Positions 16,895-25,573 of a stretch of 64,000 nt of DNA are shown here, piece by piece (within the stretch, counting starts at the first letter, position 1; each line of letters starts with the position of its first letter). The stretch spans positions 3,100,001-3,164,000 of the forward strand of contig NZ_CP029255.1 of NCBI RefSeq assembly GCF_003122385.1, given 5' to 3'. Both the position numbers and the translations under genes were made by a program. Under the pieces are notes generated by a model, which was given only the letters and a program-made list of their open reading frames with translations, did not search any database and was not told where the DNA came from. This DNA is from Flavobacterium crocinum (GTDB taxonomy: Bacteria > Bacteroidota > Bacteroidia > Flavobacteriales > Flavobacteriaceae).

Positions 16895-18931
16895 TTACTT
16901 ACTCATTCCATTAAATTCGTTAATAATGTTTACAGCTTCATTAAGATACGGATTTGTTTTGAGATTGTCCATTTGGTATTGATTGATGGTTTTGTCATTG
17001 GGATAAGCACCCAGTAAAAGCTGATTTACACTAGAGTTGTAAACATCCAGCGGATTATTTTCATCATTAAAAGTATTGATTTCTGTCCAAAGTGCATTCA
17101 GAGTCTTTTTTTGTTTAAAAACGGCATCTAAAGTCATTGGAACTTCAGCTTTAGGTGTATTCACTAAATGGTCAATTTTAAGATTGATTTTTTTAATGTT
17201 CTTAAAAAAATAATTGTCAGAAAGTCTTGCAGAACTATTTTTAGCGATTTTATCAATCAGGTTTCGTTTAACATAGGTTTTGTATTTCAGGAAAGGCTGA
17301 AGACTGTCATTTTTAATCGCAGTCGGAAAATCACTTTCTTTCTGGTAAATGTCCTCATAAAATTCCGGCAGTACAACATCAGGTGTCACACCAACATATT
17401 GATGGCTTTTCCCGGTAATTCTGTAGAATTTATTGATAGTGATTTTTAAGAAATCGGAATTTTTTTCTTCGTCAAGCGGAAGAATAGTTTGCATAGTTGC
17501 TTTTCCAAGCGTACTGCTTCCTAATAATAAGGCACGGTTATAATCCTGCATAATAGAAGAGAAAAACTCACTTGCAGATGCCGTGTTACTATTAATTAAA
17601 ACCACAATTGGACCTCTGTAAATAACGCCTTTAAAAGGATCTGTAATTACAGATTTCTCCTGACGATTATCCACCACAATCGAAAGTGGACCGTAATCAA
17701 CAAACATTCCCGCAAGTTTGATGGCTTCTTCCATAGAACCGCCACCGTTATCAATTAAATCAATAACGAGTCCTTTTATGTTGTCTCTTTCCAGTTTTAT
17801 CACTTCTCTCGCAACATCATCAGCACAACCTTTTCGTCCTTTACCATCTAAATCGGCATAAAAACTTGGAATTTTGATATAACCAATTTTACTGTCTTTC
17901 CCGATTATAAAACTAAAAACAGAATTCTCTTCGTCTTTCATCACTTGTTTTTCGATGTACACATCGAAACTTTTTCCCGAATTTCGTTTCAGAGTAAGTG
18001 TGATATGTTTGTTGGCTTCAGACAAAATCATAGTTGAGATAGACTCCAAAGACGCACACGAAACCTGAAGTGTCTCTTTTTGGTTGGAAATAGAAATAAT
18101 CTGATCGCCTTTTTTTACTTGTCCCGTTTGATAAGCAGGGCCATTTGGATCAACCTCATCAATAATAATTTCGTTTTTATCATTTAAATTCACCGTCATT
18201 CCCAGTGATAAATGTTCCTTAGATAAAGAAGCCATAAAGCTGTTTTTACCATCATCACTAAAATAAGCTGTGTGAGGATCAAAATACGTACAAAAGAAAT
18301 TGTACAGTTTCTCTTCCTGTTTAGTGTCAGTATCCAGTAAAGTGGTAAAACGACATATTTCGTTGTTTAGAATTTTATTCTTAGAAATTTGTTCAATTGA
18401 TTTGAAATTTGCCTTAATAGAATCCAAATTATCACTCATTTCAGCAATATCATCCAAAATTTGATAACGCAGTTTTTTAACCCATACTTTTTCCAAATCC
18501 TCTTTCTTCAGATAAAAAGCAAAAGATTTTTTATAAAAACGAATCGTATCTTTTTTGGCATAATCAATTGGGAGCGTCTGAATTTTTTCCAGAACTTTTT
18601 TGGTTCGCAAAAGACCGTTAACATAAACCGCTTTAATATCAGTCAGAAAATTGCAGTCATTCTTTAAGATTAAATCATCTAGGTTATAACGGTATTTCTG
18701 TGCCAGTTCATCGTATTCGCTTTTATAAAAGATATTACGAGAAGGATCCAGTTCGTTGATGAGGTTGTCAAAAACAAACACAGAGAGACTGTCGTCAACA
18801 GGTTTGGGTCTAAGATGTTCAGCTTGAATAAGCGCATTTATTTTGTTTACTATTTCACAAGTTTCTGCGCTGTTCTGACCAAAAGATAGCGTTGATGCCA
18901 GCAAAAAAAGGAGTAGTGAAATCTTTTTCAT
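16895..18931 (-). CDS. Tail-specific (C-terminal processing) serine peptidase, S41 family, periplasmic
   Basis: Degrades or trims proteins from their C-terminus in the periplasm. I start at ATG 18931, so that the protein begins with signal peptide MKKISLLLFLLASTLSFGQ. An in-frame ATG at 18952 adds seven residues; the numbers below count from that Met. An N-terminal helical region of about 30-235 is followed by a PDZ domain (about 245-330, HLSLGMTVNL to KGDQIISI). The S41 core comes next, with catalytic Ser459 in NTASASEFF and general-base Lys484 in LGKATMQT, 25 residues apart as in E. coli Prc (430/455). A C-terminal helical domain completes the 678-residue product. It is single-gene and flanked by repeat A. 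Confidence 0.9.
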   Translation of the reverse strand: MKKISLLLFLLASTLSFGQNSAETCEIVNKINALIQAEHLRPKPVDDSLSVFVFDNLINELDPSRNIFYKSEYDELAQKYRYNLDDLILKNDCNFLTDIKAVYVNGLLRTKKVLEKIQTLPIDYAKKDTIRFYKKSFAFYLKKEDLEKVWVKKLRYQILDDIAEMSDNLDSIKANFKSIEQISKNKILNNEICRFTTLLDTDTKQEEKLYNFFCTYFDPHTAYFSDDGKNSFMASLSKEHLSLGMTVNLNDKNEIIIDEVDPNGPAYQTGQVKKGDQIISISNQKETLQVSCASLESISTMILSEANKHITLTLKRNSGKSFDVYIEKQVMKDEENSVFSFIIGKDSKIGYIKIPSFYADLDGKGRKGCADDVAREVIKLERDNIKGLVIDLIDNGGGSMEEAIKLAGMFVDYGPLSIVVDNRQEKSVITDPFKGVIYRGPIVVLINSNTASASEFFSSIMQDYNRALLLGSSTLGKATMQTILPLDEEKNSDFLKITINKFYRITGKSHQYVGVTPDVVLPEFYEDIYQKESDFPTAIKNDSLQPFLKYKTYVKRNLIDKIAKNSSARLSDNYFFKNIKKINLKIDHLVNTPKAEVPMTLDAVFKQKKTLNALWTEINTFNDENNPLDVYNSSVNQLLLGAYPNDKTINQYQMDNLKTNPYLNEAVNIINEFNGMSK

Positions 18932-19073
18932 AAACGGAAATTCAGTGTTCATGATTAAAGTTACACTAATTTTTTTAGAATTAATAGTATTTTATTGAAA
19001 TATCGACGACCAATGGTTTTTCTCTTTGAAATGCATATATCACTGGTTTCATCAGTATATTTTGAGTATAGGG

Positions 19074-19106
19074 CAAAAAAAAATGCATTACAAACGTAAT
19101 GCATTC
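19074..19106 (-). terminator. Terminator of gcvT
   Basis: Perfect stem AATGCATTAC (19082-19091) / GTAATGCATT (19096-19105) with an A-run on the plus side, giving a U-tract for the minus transcript. Confidence 0.85.
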
Positions 19107-19126
19107 TTATTGTATGTTTTAAAAAA

Positions 19127-20209
19127 TTATTTCTTGTAAAAAGGTAGTTTTACCACTTTAGCTGGAACATCATTTTTCCTGATTCTAATAAAAATATCAC
19201 TGTCAACAGCACTGTTAGCAACCGTTACATATCCTAAACCGATCCCTTTGTTCATAGAAGGCGACATCGTTCCGGAAGTTACAATTCCGATTACTTCGCC
19301 AGAAGCGTCCACAATTTCGTAATCGTGTCTTGGCACTGCGCGTTCCTGCATTTCAAAAGCAACTAACTTTCTTGTAACTCCCGCTTCTTTTTGTTTTTTA
19401 AGCGCTTCAGAATTAGTAAAATCTTTAGTGAATTTTGTAATCCATCCTAAACCTGCCTCAAGCGGAGAAGTAGTATCGTTAATATCATTTCCGTATAAAC
19501 AGAATCCCATTTCCAAACGTAAAGTATCACGGGCAGCAAGACCAATTGGTTTAATTCCGAATGCCTCACCAGCTTCAAAAACTTTATTCCAAACCTGTTC
19601 TACCTCATCATTTTTGCAGTAAATTTCAAATCCGCCAGAACCTGTATAACCGGTAGCCGAAATAATTACATGCTCAATTCCGGCAAAATCCCCTACTTCA
19701 AAATGGTAATAAGGAATTGCAGCTAAATTTACAGAACTTAAAGCCTGCATAGCCTCAACTGCTTTTGGTCCCTGAATTGCCAGTAATGAATAATCATCAG
19801 AAAGGTTTTTCATTTCAACACCCAAATCGTTATGAGACGAAATCCAGTTCCAGTCTTTTTCAATGTTAGAAGCATTTACAACCAGTAAATATTGCTCCTC
19901 TTTCATTTTATAAATAATCAAATCATCCACAATGCCACCTTCGTTATTAGGAAGACAAGAATATTGCGCTCTTCCAATAGTCAAAGTCGAAGCATCATTT
20001 GAAGTCACTTTCTGAATCAAAGCCAAAGCATTTGGACCTGTTAACAAAAATTCACCCATATGCGAAACGTCAAAAACGCCCACACTATTACGAACCGTTT
20101 CATGTTCAGCATTAACCCCTTCATAAGTAATAGGCATGTTATAACCAGCAAAAGGAAGCATTTTTGCTCCTAAACCTTCATGTATGTGCGTAAGCGCAGT
20201 ATTTTTCAT
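19127..20209 (-). CDS. gcvT: Glycine cleavage system aminomethyltransferase (T protein)
   Basis: Transfers the methylene group from the aminomethyl-lipoyl H protein to tetrahydrofolate, releasing ammonia. At 360 residues it is the usual length. Characteristic segments are [66 protein letters not shown] and the C-terminal [22 protein letters not shown]. gcvH and gcvP are not in the window, so the system is dispersed here. A -7-like TAGATTTG lies at 20242-20235 on the minus strand. Confidence 0.95.
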   Translation of the reverse strand: MKNTALTHIHEGLGAKMLPFAGYNMPITYEGVNAEHETVRNSVGVFDVSHMGEFLLTGPNALALIQKVTSNDASTLTIGRAQYSCLPNNEGGIVDDLIIYKMKEEQYLLVVNASNIEKDWNWISSHNDLGVEMKNLSDDYSLLAIQGPKAVEAMQALSSVNLAAIPYYHFEVGDFAGIEHVIISATGYTGSGGFEIYCKNDEVEQVWNKVFEAGEAFGIKPIGLAARDTLRLEMGFCLYGNDINDTTSPLEAGLGWITKFTKDFTNSEALKKQKEAGVTRKLVAFEMQERAVPRHDYEIVDASGEVIGIVTSGTMSPSMNKGIGLGYVTVANSAVDSDIFIRIRKNDVPAKVVKLPFYKK

Positions 20210-20632
20210 TGTGTTGTTTTATAAAATTGTTCTGCAAATCTATTCAAAAAATATCGATTTCGAATACCTTAAATTATAAATTTCGCAATAATTAGGAGCT
20301 ATTCCAGCTTTTCGTTACAAGTCCTCATAAAAAAAGCAAAGTTTCTAATGTTCTAAAAAGAGCTTCCGTTGGTCGCTTTTTTAGAACAAGAAACTTTTGC
20401 TTTTTTTACTCCGGGCTTTCCACTGCAAACGAAGTTCACTGAACTCCTATTAAAAATAAAAACATAGTGAAGTAATCTGGGCTAGAAACTCACCGTTCAA
20501 AAGATAGATTCATGATTTCAATTTTTTATGTAATTTTAGTCTAAAATCATGCTTTTTGAAGTTTAGCTATGTTTATTGAAACAAGTGAAACGCCTTTATA
20601 CGCAAAATAAAACTATGATTCTATGTGTTTAA
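20210..20632. repeat. Structured intergenic region: 80-bp hairpin plus one copy of repeat family D
   Basis: This 450-bp gap between gcvT and the dehydratase gene contains no gene. It holds a large stem: 20329-20360 (ending TTCTAAAAAG) pairs with 20376-20407 (starting CTTTTTTAGAAC), about 32 bp per arm, with loop AGCTTCCGTTGGTCG. Further on, 20583-20630 (AAGTGAAACGCCTTT and ACTATGATTCTATGTGTTT) is a close copy, in inverse orientation, of DNA at 43127-43175 (family D). The flanking words AGGAGCTATTCC and CCGGGCTTTCC look like a degenerate interspersed repeat. Confidence 0.6.
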
Positions 20633-20662
20633 AAATTAACAGCAACAACTAAAAGAAGCTAA

Positions 20663-21511
20663 ATGAAGTCTCCGTATTTAATCACAAAAGAAGAAATCTT
20701 AAAAATTTACAAACCTGTAAATCCACACGCACATAAAGGAACACAAGGCCACGCCGTGATTATCGCCGGAAGCTACGGAAAAGTAGGAGCAGCCATTTTG
20801 GCATCAAAATCTTGCCTAAAATCGGGCTGCGGACTCGTAACAACTTTTATACCTAAATGTGGTTATCAAATCCTTCAGATTTCGATTCCTGAAGTAATGA
20901 CCGTTACAGACGAAAACACCAATTTCATTACCAATATCCATTTACCATTAATTCCCCAAGCCATAGGAATAGGGCCGGGATTAGGAAAAGAACTCGGAAC
21001 ACAAAAAGCTTTATTTGAATTTTTAAGAGTAAATAAATCACCTTTAGTTCTCGATGCCGATGCCTTAAACATTATTTCAGAAAATTTATCATGGCTGGAA
21101 TTAGTTCCCGAAGACACCATTTTAACACCTCATCCAAAAGAATTAGAACGCTTAATAGGCAAATGGAATTCAGAATCCGAAAAATTCCAAAAAACAATCT
21201 CTTTTTCAGAAAAATACAAAGTAATCATGGTCATGAAAGGCGCACCAACATTCATTATCAACAGAAATTCAGTTTACGAAAACACCACAGGAAACGCAGC
21301 ACTTGCAACAGCAGGAAGCGGCGACACTTTAACCGGAATTCTGACAAGTCTTTTAGCACAAGGTTACGAACCCAAATACGCCTCAAAATTCGGAGTTTAT
21401 CTCCACGGTTTAACAGCAGATCTTGCTTTGCCCAAAACGGGTTATGAGTCTTTTACAGCTGCTACGATTATTAAGTACTTAGGAAAAGCGTTTTTGGAAT
21501 TAGATAATTAG
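20663..21511 (+). CDS. nnrD: ADP-dependent NAD(P)H-hydrate dehydratase (YjeF C-terminal domain only)
   Basis: Repairs hydrated NADH/NADPH (S-NADHX) using ADP. The 282 residues contain only the ribokinase-like dehydratase domain: [52 protein letters not shown] and the catalytic GSGDTLTGI with Asp221. The usual N-terminal NADHX epimerase half (NnrE) is absent from the protein and from the neighbourhood, so this is a split-type enzyme. The gene appears monocistronic and is flanked by repeats on both sides. Confidence 0.92.
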   Translation: MKSPYLITKEEILKIYKPVNPHAHKGTQGHAVIIAGSYGKVGAAILASKSCLKSGCGLVTTFIPKCGYQILQISIPEVMTVTDENTNFITNIHLPLIPQAIGIGPGLGKELGTQKALFEFLRVNKSPLVLDADALNIISENLSWLELVPEDTILTPHPKELERLIGKWNSESEKFQKTISFSEKYKVIMVMKGAPTFIINRNSVYENTTGNAALATAGSGDTLTGILTSLLAQGYEPKYASKFGVYLHGLTADLALPKTGYESFTAATIIKYLGKAFLELDN

Positions 21512-21549
21512 AAAATGTGATAATTAGATAATTGCATACAGTTTGTCGT

Positions 21550-21661
21550 TTGTCATCCTGAGTAACGAAGGATCACACGAGTAATTCCGCACAGTGGTCA
21601 TAAAATAATTCGCCAATCTTTGTCGAGCTTCTAGTTTGATCCTTCGTTCCTCAGGATGACA
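21550..21661. repeat. Repeat family B, copy 1 (hairpin)
   Basis: Outer arms TTGTCATCCTGAG...AACGAAGGATCA and GATCCTTCGTT.CTCAGGATGAC form a stem of about 25 bp. The centre holds CGCCAATCTTTGTCGAGCTTCT. The same centre word occurs in the copies at 25293-25424 and 33205-33306, while the arm sequence differs by compensating changes. Confidence 0.75.
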
Positions 21662-21720
21662 AAAAAGAGAATGAATCTGAAAAAAACTTTGAGACTCTGC
21701 GACTTTGCGAGATTAAAAAA

Positions 21721-21837
21721 CTCTGCGAACCTTGCGTAAACCTTTGCGTGCTTTGCGGTTAAAATCATTAAGTTTGTAACATCAAAGATTAGAAACTTAG
21801 CAACTCAGTTTCTTAGCATCTTAGAATCTTTAAAAAA
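21721..21837. repeat. Half copy of repeat family A followed by family C words
   Basis: 21721-21762 carries GCGAACCTTGCGTAAA and TGCGTGCTTTGCGGTTAA, which is the right half of a family A element without its left half. It is followed, up to the HipA-like start codon, by TTAGAAACTTAG / TTAGCATCTTAG words typical of family C. No gene or promoter is recognisable, so the transcription start of the HipA-like gene is unclear. Confidence 0.6.
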
Positions 21838-22620
21838 ATGAAAAACAACTTCGATCTTAGAACAGTAAATGTCATGCGTTACATAACGCCACTGCGTGAA
21901 GGTGGATCTTTACCCGCTTTGGCAGAAGCTGATGACGACTTTAAATACGTATTAAAATTCAGGGGAGCCGGACACGGCGTAAAAGCCCTTATAGCCGAAT
22001 TAGTTGGCGGACAAATTGCAAAAGCCTTAAAATTACAATTGCCGGAATTGGTTTTCGCCAATCTCGATGAAGCTTTCGGAAGAACAGAAGCCGACGAGGA
22101 AATTCAGGATTTATTACAAGGAAGCCAGGGATTAAATCTGGCGCTTCATTTTTTATCAGGCGCTATTACTTTTGATCCTGCGGTAACCACTGTAGATGCT
22201 AAACTGGCTTCTCAGATTGTTTGGCTGGACGCTTATATTACCAATGTTGACCGAACTTTCAAAAATACCAATATGCTGATCTGGCATAAAGAATTATGGC
22301 TGATTGATCACGGAGCTTGTTTGTATTTTCATCATTCCTGGAACAACTGGGAACAGCATGCCAAAAGTCCGTTTGCGTTGATAAAAGATCACGTTTTACT
22401 GCCTCAGGCTTCACTTTTAAAAGAAGTCGATGCTGAGTTTAAAGCCATTTTAACGCCAGAAATTTTAGAAGAAATTGTAAATACAATTCCAGTTGATTGG
22501 CTTGAATGGGAAGACGCAGACGAAACTCCTGAAGCATTGCGAAATGTGTACCTGCAGTTTTTAAAAACAAGATTAGAGAATTCAGAAATATTTGTAAATC
22601 AGGCTCAAAATGCAAGATAA
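21838..22620 (+). CDS. HipA-like serine/threonine kinase-fold protein
   Basis: Contains the HipA kinase signature but is short (260 aa, against about 430-440 for HipA). It lacks the HipA N-subdomain 1, and there is no HipB antitoxin nearby. Readable residues: nucleotide-binding Lys40 in YVLKFRGAG, catalytic Asp138 and Asn143 in NVDRTFKNTN, and metal-binding Asp157 in LIDHG. The spacing Asp-to-Asn of 5 matches E. coli HipA (309/314). The catalytic set is intact, so kinase activity is plausible; the substrate is unknown. Its last codons overlap the next gene by 11 bp, which implies coupled translation. Confidence 0.8.
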   Translation: MKNNFDLRTVNVMRYITPLREGGSLPALAEADDDFKYVLKFRGAGHGVKALIAELVGGQIAKALKLQLPELVFANLDEAFGRTEADEEIQDLLQGSQGLNLALHFLSGAITFDPAVTTVDAKLASQIVWLDAYITNVDRTFKNTNMLIWHKELWLIDHGACLYFHHSWNNWEQHAKSPFALIKDHVLLPQASLLKEVDAEFKAILTPEILEEIVNTIPVDWLEWEDADETPEALRNVYLQFLKTRLENSEIFVNQAQNAR

Positions 22621-22993
22621 CCACTTATACGAATATGCTGTGATTCGTGTTGTGCCAAGGGTAGAACGCGAAGAATTCCTGAATATCGGAATCATTTTGT
22701 TTTGCAAAAAAGCCAAATTTATAAAAGTACTTTTTCATCTCAATAAAGAAAAAATCCAAGCCCTTTCTACCGATTTTGATATCGAACAATTAGAATGCAA
22801 CCTTACGTCATTAGTTAAAATAGCAAATGGAGCCAAAGACGGCGGTCCAATTGCGGAGTTTGAGATTCCAGAACGTTTTCGCTGGTTAACCGCAATTAGA
22901 AGTTCTGCGATCCAAACCTCAAGACCTCATCCAGGCTTGAGTCAGGACTTGGAGAAAACCATTCAGCGTTTGTTTGAGGAATTGGTACTTTAA
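22610..22993 (+). CDS. DUF3037 family protein
   Basis: A 127-residue soluble protein. EYAVIRVVPRVEREEFLNIGIILFCKKAKF at the N-terminus and IQTSRPHPGLSQDLEKTIQRLFEELV at the end are typical of DUF3037. ATG 22610 lies inside the last codons of the HipA-like gene (11-bp overlap), so the two are translated as a pair. I know DUF3037 genes to occur beside HipA-like genes in other bacteria. The role, whether substrate, regulator or antitoxin-like partner, is not established. Confidence 0.75.
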   Translation: MQDNHLYEYAVIRVVPRVEREEFLNIGIILFCKKAKFIKVLFHLNKEKIQALSTDFDIEQLECNLTSLVKIANGAKDGGPIAEFEIPERFRWLTAIRSSAIQTSRPHPGLSQDLEKTIQRLFEELVL

Positions 22994-23010
22994 GAAAGGT
23001 TCAGTGTTTT

Positions 23011-23122
23011 TTAACCGCAAAGTTCGCTAAGAATTACGCTAAGGTTCGCAAAGATGTTATGCTATGCTTTGCGAACTTTTGCGTTTTATTAAAATTAAAA
23101 TCATTGCGTTCTTTGCGGTTAA
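23011..23122. repeat. Repeat family A, complete copy
   Basis: Outer arms TTAACCGCAAAG (23011) and CTTTGCGGTTAA (ending 23122); inner arms GTTCGCAAAG and CTTTGCGAAC around a short loop. Same plan as 16729-16872 but with different filler between the arms. Confidence 0.75.
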
Positions 23123-23199
23123 ATAAAAACCACGAACTACATCGAAATGCAATCCGTGGTTCTAACTAAAAACTAACTTACTTTTTATTCTAATTCAAT

Positions 23200-24318
23200 T
23201 TAAAAAGAGCCACAAACATTCCCACCTAAAGTAGGTCCTGCATTTGCAGAAATATCAGCTTTAACAGCAGTTTTGTTCAATTTTATAATAGAATAAGGCG
23301 GCGTAAAAGCAGTACCGCTTCCGGCCTGAGTTCCTGTTACACTTGTAAATACATTATCAGTGGATGTAACGGCTGTAAAACCTGTCATTAAATCAATTGG
23401 ATTTTTTACCCCTTCAAAAACGTTGCTTTCTACACGGATGTCGGCTTCAAAACCTGCCGCAATACATTTATTGCTTACGGTGCTGTTAAAGAAACTGTTT
23501 ACAATGTGTACTTTTCCAAAACGCACTCTAGGCATTCTTTCTTTACAACCCGGAGCCCACCAGCATCTTGCAAAAGTGATTCTTAATTTTCCGCGGTCAG
23601 CAGTTGCACCGTCACTTGAACCAATCAAGTTAGAAAACCTATGATCGTCCGTTCCGCCGGAACCTCCTGCTTTTGGTGGTTTTAGATAATGAAACTTAGA
23701 ATAGGTAACTGAAATATAATCTGATTTGTTTTTGATGTCAAAGTTCCCGTCAACACCATCTCTGAATTCGCAGTGATCCACCCAAACATTGGTACATTCG
23801 TCCAAAATAGCATTGTCCCAACCATCAGTGTCATAAGCGCCCGGACCTTCAAAAATCAAATTTCGGATAATGATGTTTTTACATCTTTTGATATTGATGA
23901 TTCCCGAAGCATCTTTCGTCTGATTTGTTGAAACCAATTTGGCTCCGTTTGCACCGTAAATGGTTTTACCAGTCTGATCCTGAAAAGATAATCTTGTAGT
24001 AACAGTAATCGTTCCGGAAACTTTGATGACTTTTACAGCAGTGTTCTCAATAGCCGATTTCAATTGCGCATAAGTCGTAACAGTAGTTTCGGCTGAAGAA
24101 CCTCCTCCGGTTGTTCCCCCGTTTTGCGAAGCCCAGCCTGGAACCTCTGCGCAGTTTCCAATTTTAGCAGTTGAATTGGTTGAAGCAGTTTCGGCAATGA
24201 CTTCATTTGTGGTTTCGATTTTAGCTTCTGTCTTGGAAGCAATTTCTTCAGAGTTACATGCCGTAAATCCGAAAGCCAATGTTAGTATTAACATTGAAAG
24301 TTTTGATTTTAAGTTCAT
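23200..24318 (-). CDS. Pectate lyase, polysaccharide lyase family 1, lipoprotein
   Basis: Cleaves polygalacturonate by beta-elimination. I start at ATG 24318 (MNLKSKLSMLILTLAFGF). An earlier in-frame Met at 24396 would put 26 atypical residues before the signal peptide. Lipobox FTAC places Cys at residue 20. A Thr/Ala/Glu-rich linker leads to the right-handed beta-helix, with NIIIRNLIFEG, NVWVDHCEFRDGVDG and the active-site strip WWAPGCKERMPRVRFGKVHIVNSFF, which holds the catalytic Arg region of PL1. No SusC/SusD or other pectinase genes are adjacent. The following Crp-type gene is divergent and could regulate it. Confidence 0.88.
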   Translation of the reverse strand: MNLKSKLSMLILTLAFGFTACNSEEIASKTEAKIETTNEVIAETASTNSTAKIGNCAEVPGWASQNGGTTGGGSSAETTVTTYAQLKSAIENTAVKVIKVSGTITVTTRLSFQDQTGKTIYGANGAKLVSTNQTKDASGIINIKRCKNIIIRNLIFEGPGAYDTDGWDNAILDECTNVWVDHCEFRDGVDGNFDIKNKSDYISVTYSKFHYLKPPKAGGSGGTDDHRFSNLIGSSDGATADRGKLRITFARCWWAPGCKERMPRVRFGKVHIVNSFFNSTVSNKCIAAGFEADIRVESNVFEGVKNPIDLMTGFTAVTSTDNVFTSVTGTQAGSGTAFTPPYSIIKLNKTAVKADISANAGPTLGGNVCGSF

Positions 24319-24555
24319 AATTAAAGTTTGGTTATTTAAAAAGTTAACAACGCAAAACTCAGAATTATCTGTAGGAAAAAAATTGAACAAGTTCAAACTT
24401 TTGTAAAAAAATCTATTAAATGTATTTTTTTAACAGTTGTAAATTTACAAAAATGCATAAATAGTGTATTTTTACGTAATCGATTACATTATTTAAGCCC
24501 TTAATTAATAATGGATTGAGTAACCACTTTTATTCCTTAAACAAAAAACCACAAA
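24319..24555. other. Divergent intergenic region between pectate lyase and Crp-family genes
   Basis: 237 bp of AT-rich DNA with no gene. It must hold both promoters. ACGTAATCGATTACATTAT (about 24474-24492) contains the dyad TAATCGATTA, a possible regulator site. I found no well-spaced consensus promoter. Confidence 0.35.
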
Positions 24556-25128
24556 ATGTACGACCTACTACGAAAAAACATTGAAAGGAAAGTTCCGCTC
24601 ACCGATGAAGAGTGGAACATCATTGCTTCTAAAGCAGAACTTGTAAAACTAAAGAAAAATCAGTTTCTGCAGATCCAGGATTCACATAACAGTTATGAGG
24701 GATTTATTTTGAAAGGATCATTTAAGACCTACATCGTAAACGAAAACGGAACAGAAACCGTAATTTTCTTTTCGTTTGAAGACGAATGGATGTGTGACCT
24801 GGAAAGTTTTTATCATCAAAAACCAACGACTTACAACATCAAAGCCATTGAAGACAGCGAAATTTTGGTTATCAGTAAAATGAGAAAAGCGCAATTGTTT
24901 GCAGAAATCCCAAAGATTATGCAGTTTCATGTGCTCATGATTGAACGCGCAAATGTCGCCATTCAGCAAAGACTTTTAGACGTTTTAAACAAAACCTCAA
25001 AACAGCGTTATCTGGATTTTATAGAACGATATCCTCAAAAAGTAAGTTCGATAAATAACAAGAATCTGTCATCATATTTGGGCGTTTCTCATGAGTTTTT
25101 ATCGAAAATTAAAAGAGCGGTTTCTTGA
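24556..25128 (+). CDS. Crp/Fnr-family transcriptional regulator
   Basis: 190 residues. The N-terminal cyclic-nucleotide-binding-type beta roll runs from about 20 to 110 (GFILKGSFKTYIVNENGTETVIFFSFEDEW), followed by a dimer helix. A short C-terminal helix-turn-helix ends the protein (NNKNLSSYLGVSHEFLSKIKRAV). No FNR-type cysteine cluster is seen. It belongs to the short Bacteroidota Crp-like group whose ligand is mostly unknown. It is divergent from the pectate lyase gene. Confidence 0.85.
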   Translation: MYDLLRKNIERKVPLTDEEWNIIASKAELVKLKKNQFLQIQDSHNSYEGFILKGSFKTYIVNENGTETVIFFSFEDEWMCDLESFYHQKPTTYNIKAIEDSEILVISKMRKAQLFAEIPKIMQFHVLMIERANVAIQQRLLDVLNKTSKQRYLDFIERYPQKVSSINNKNLSSYLGVSHEFLSKIKRAVS

Positions 25129-25177
25129 TTATTTAGAGGTTCAAAGGTTCAGAGAGACAAAGAGACAAAGGTTTTTT

Positions 25178-25424
25178 CACGCAGATTTTTCATAAATCTG
25201 CTTAGATCTGCAAAATCTGCGTGAAACAAAATATCTTAACACATTAATGGCAAAAAAAAGTTTACATTCTTTTTAGATAAAGTTCCATCTAATATGTCAT
25301 TTCGAGGAACGAGAAATCTCCGTAAGTAACTCCGCAAAGTATATCGCCAATCTTTGTCGAGCTTCTCGCGGAGATTTGCTTCACCTGTTCGCTATCGCTC
25401 GGGTCTCCTTCGTCGAAATGACAT
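25178..25424. repeat. Hairpin and repeat family B, copy 2
   Basis: 25178-25223 is a hairpin with CACGCAGATTTT / AAAATCTGCGTG arms. 25293-25424 is a family B element: outer arms ATGTCATTTCGA / TCGAAATGACAT, inner arms around GAAATCTCCG / CGGAGATTT, and the centre word CGCCAATCTTTGTCGAGCTTCT shared with copy 1. Confidence 0.7.
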
Positions 25425-25446
25425 ACTGTGTGGTTACTTCGTTAAA

Positions 25447-25566
25447 AAACTTTGAGACTTTGCCGAGATTAAAAAAACTTAGTGTCTTAGCGTCTTCGTG
25501 GCAAAATAACTTTAAGACTTTGCGAGATTAAAAAAAACTTAGTGCCTTAGCGTCTTCGTGGCAAAA
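25447..25566. repeat. 60-bp unit repeated twice in tandem (family C)
   Basis: Two units of exactly 60 bp (25447-25506 and 25507-25566) differ at only a few positions. Each starts AACTTTGAGACTTTGC or similar and ends CTTAGCGTCTTCGTGGCAAAA. The unit is built from the CTTAG/CTTTG words of family C, also seen at 21770-21837, 34321-34399 and 57690-57745. Confidence 0.8.
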
Positions 25567-25573
25567 CGAAACC

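Noticed and set aside
21838..22620. Classic HipBA toxin-antitoxin module
   Set aside because: The protein is too short for HipA and there is no HipB; DUF3037 follows instead.
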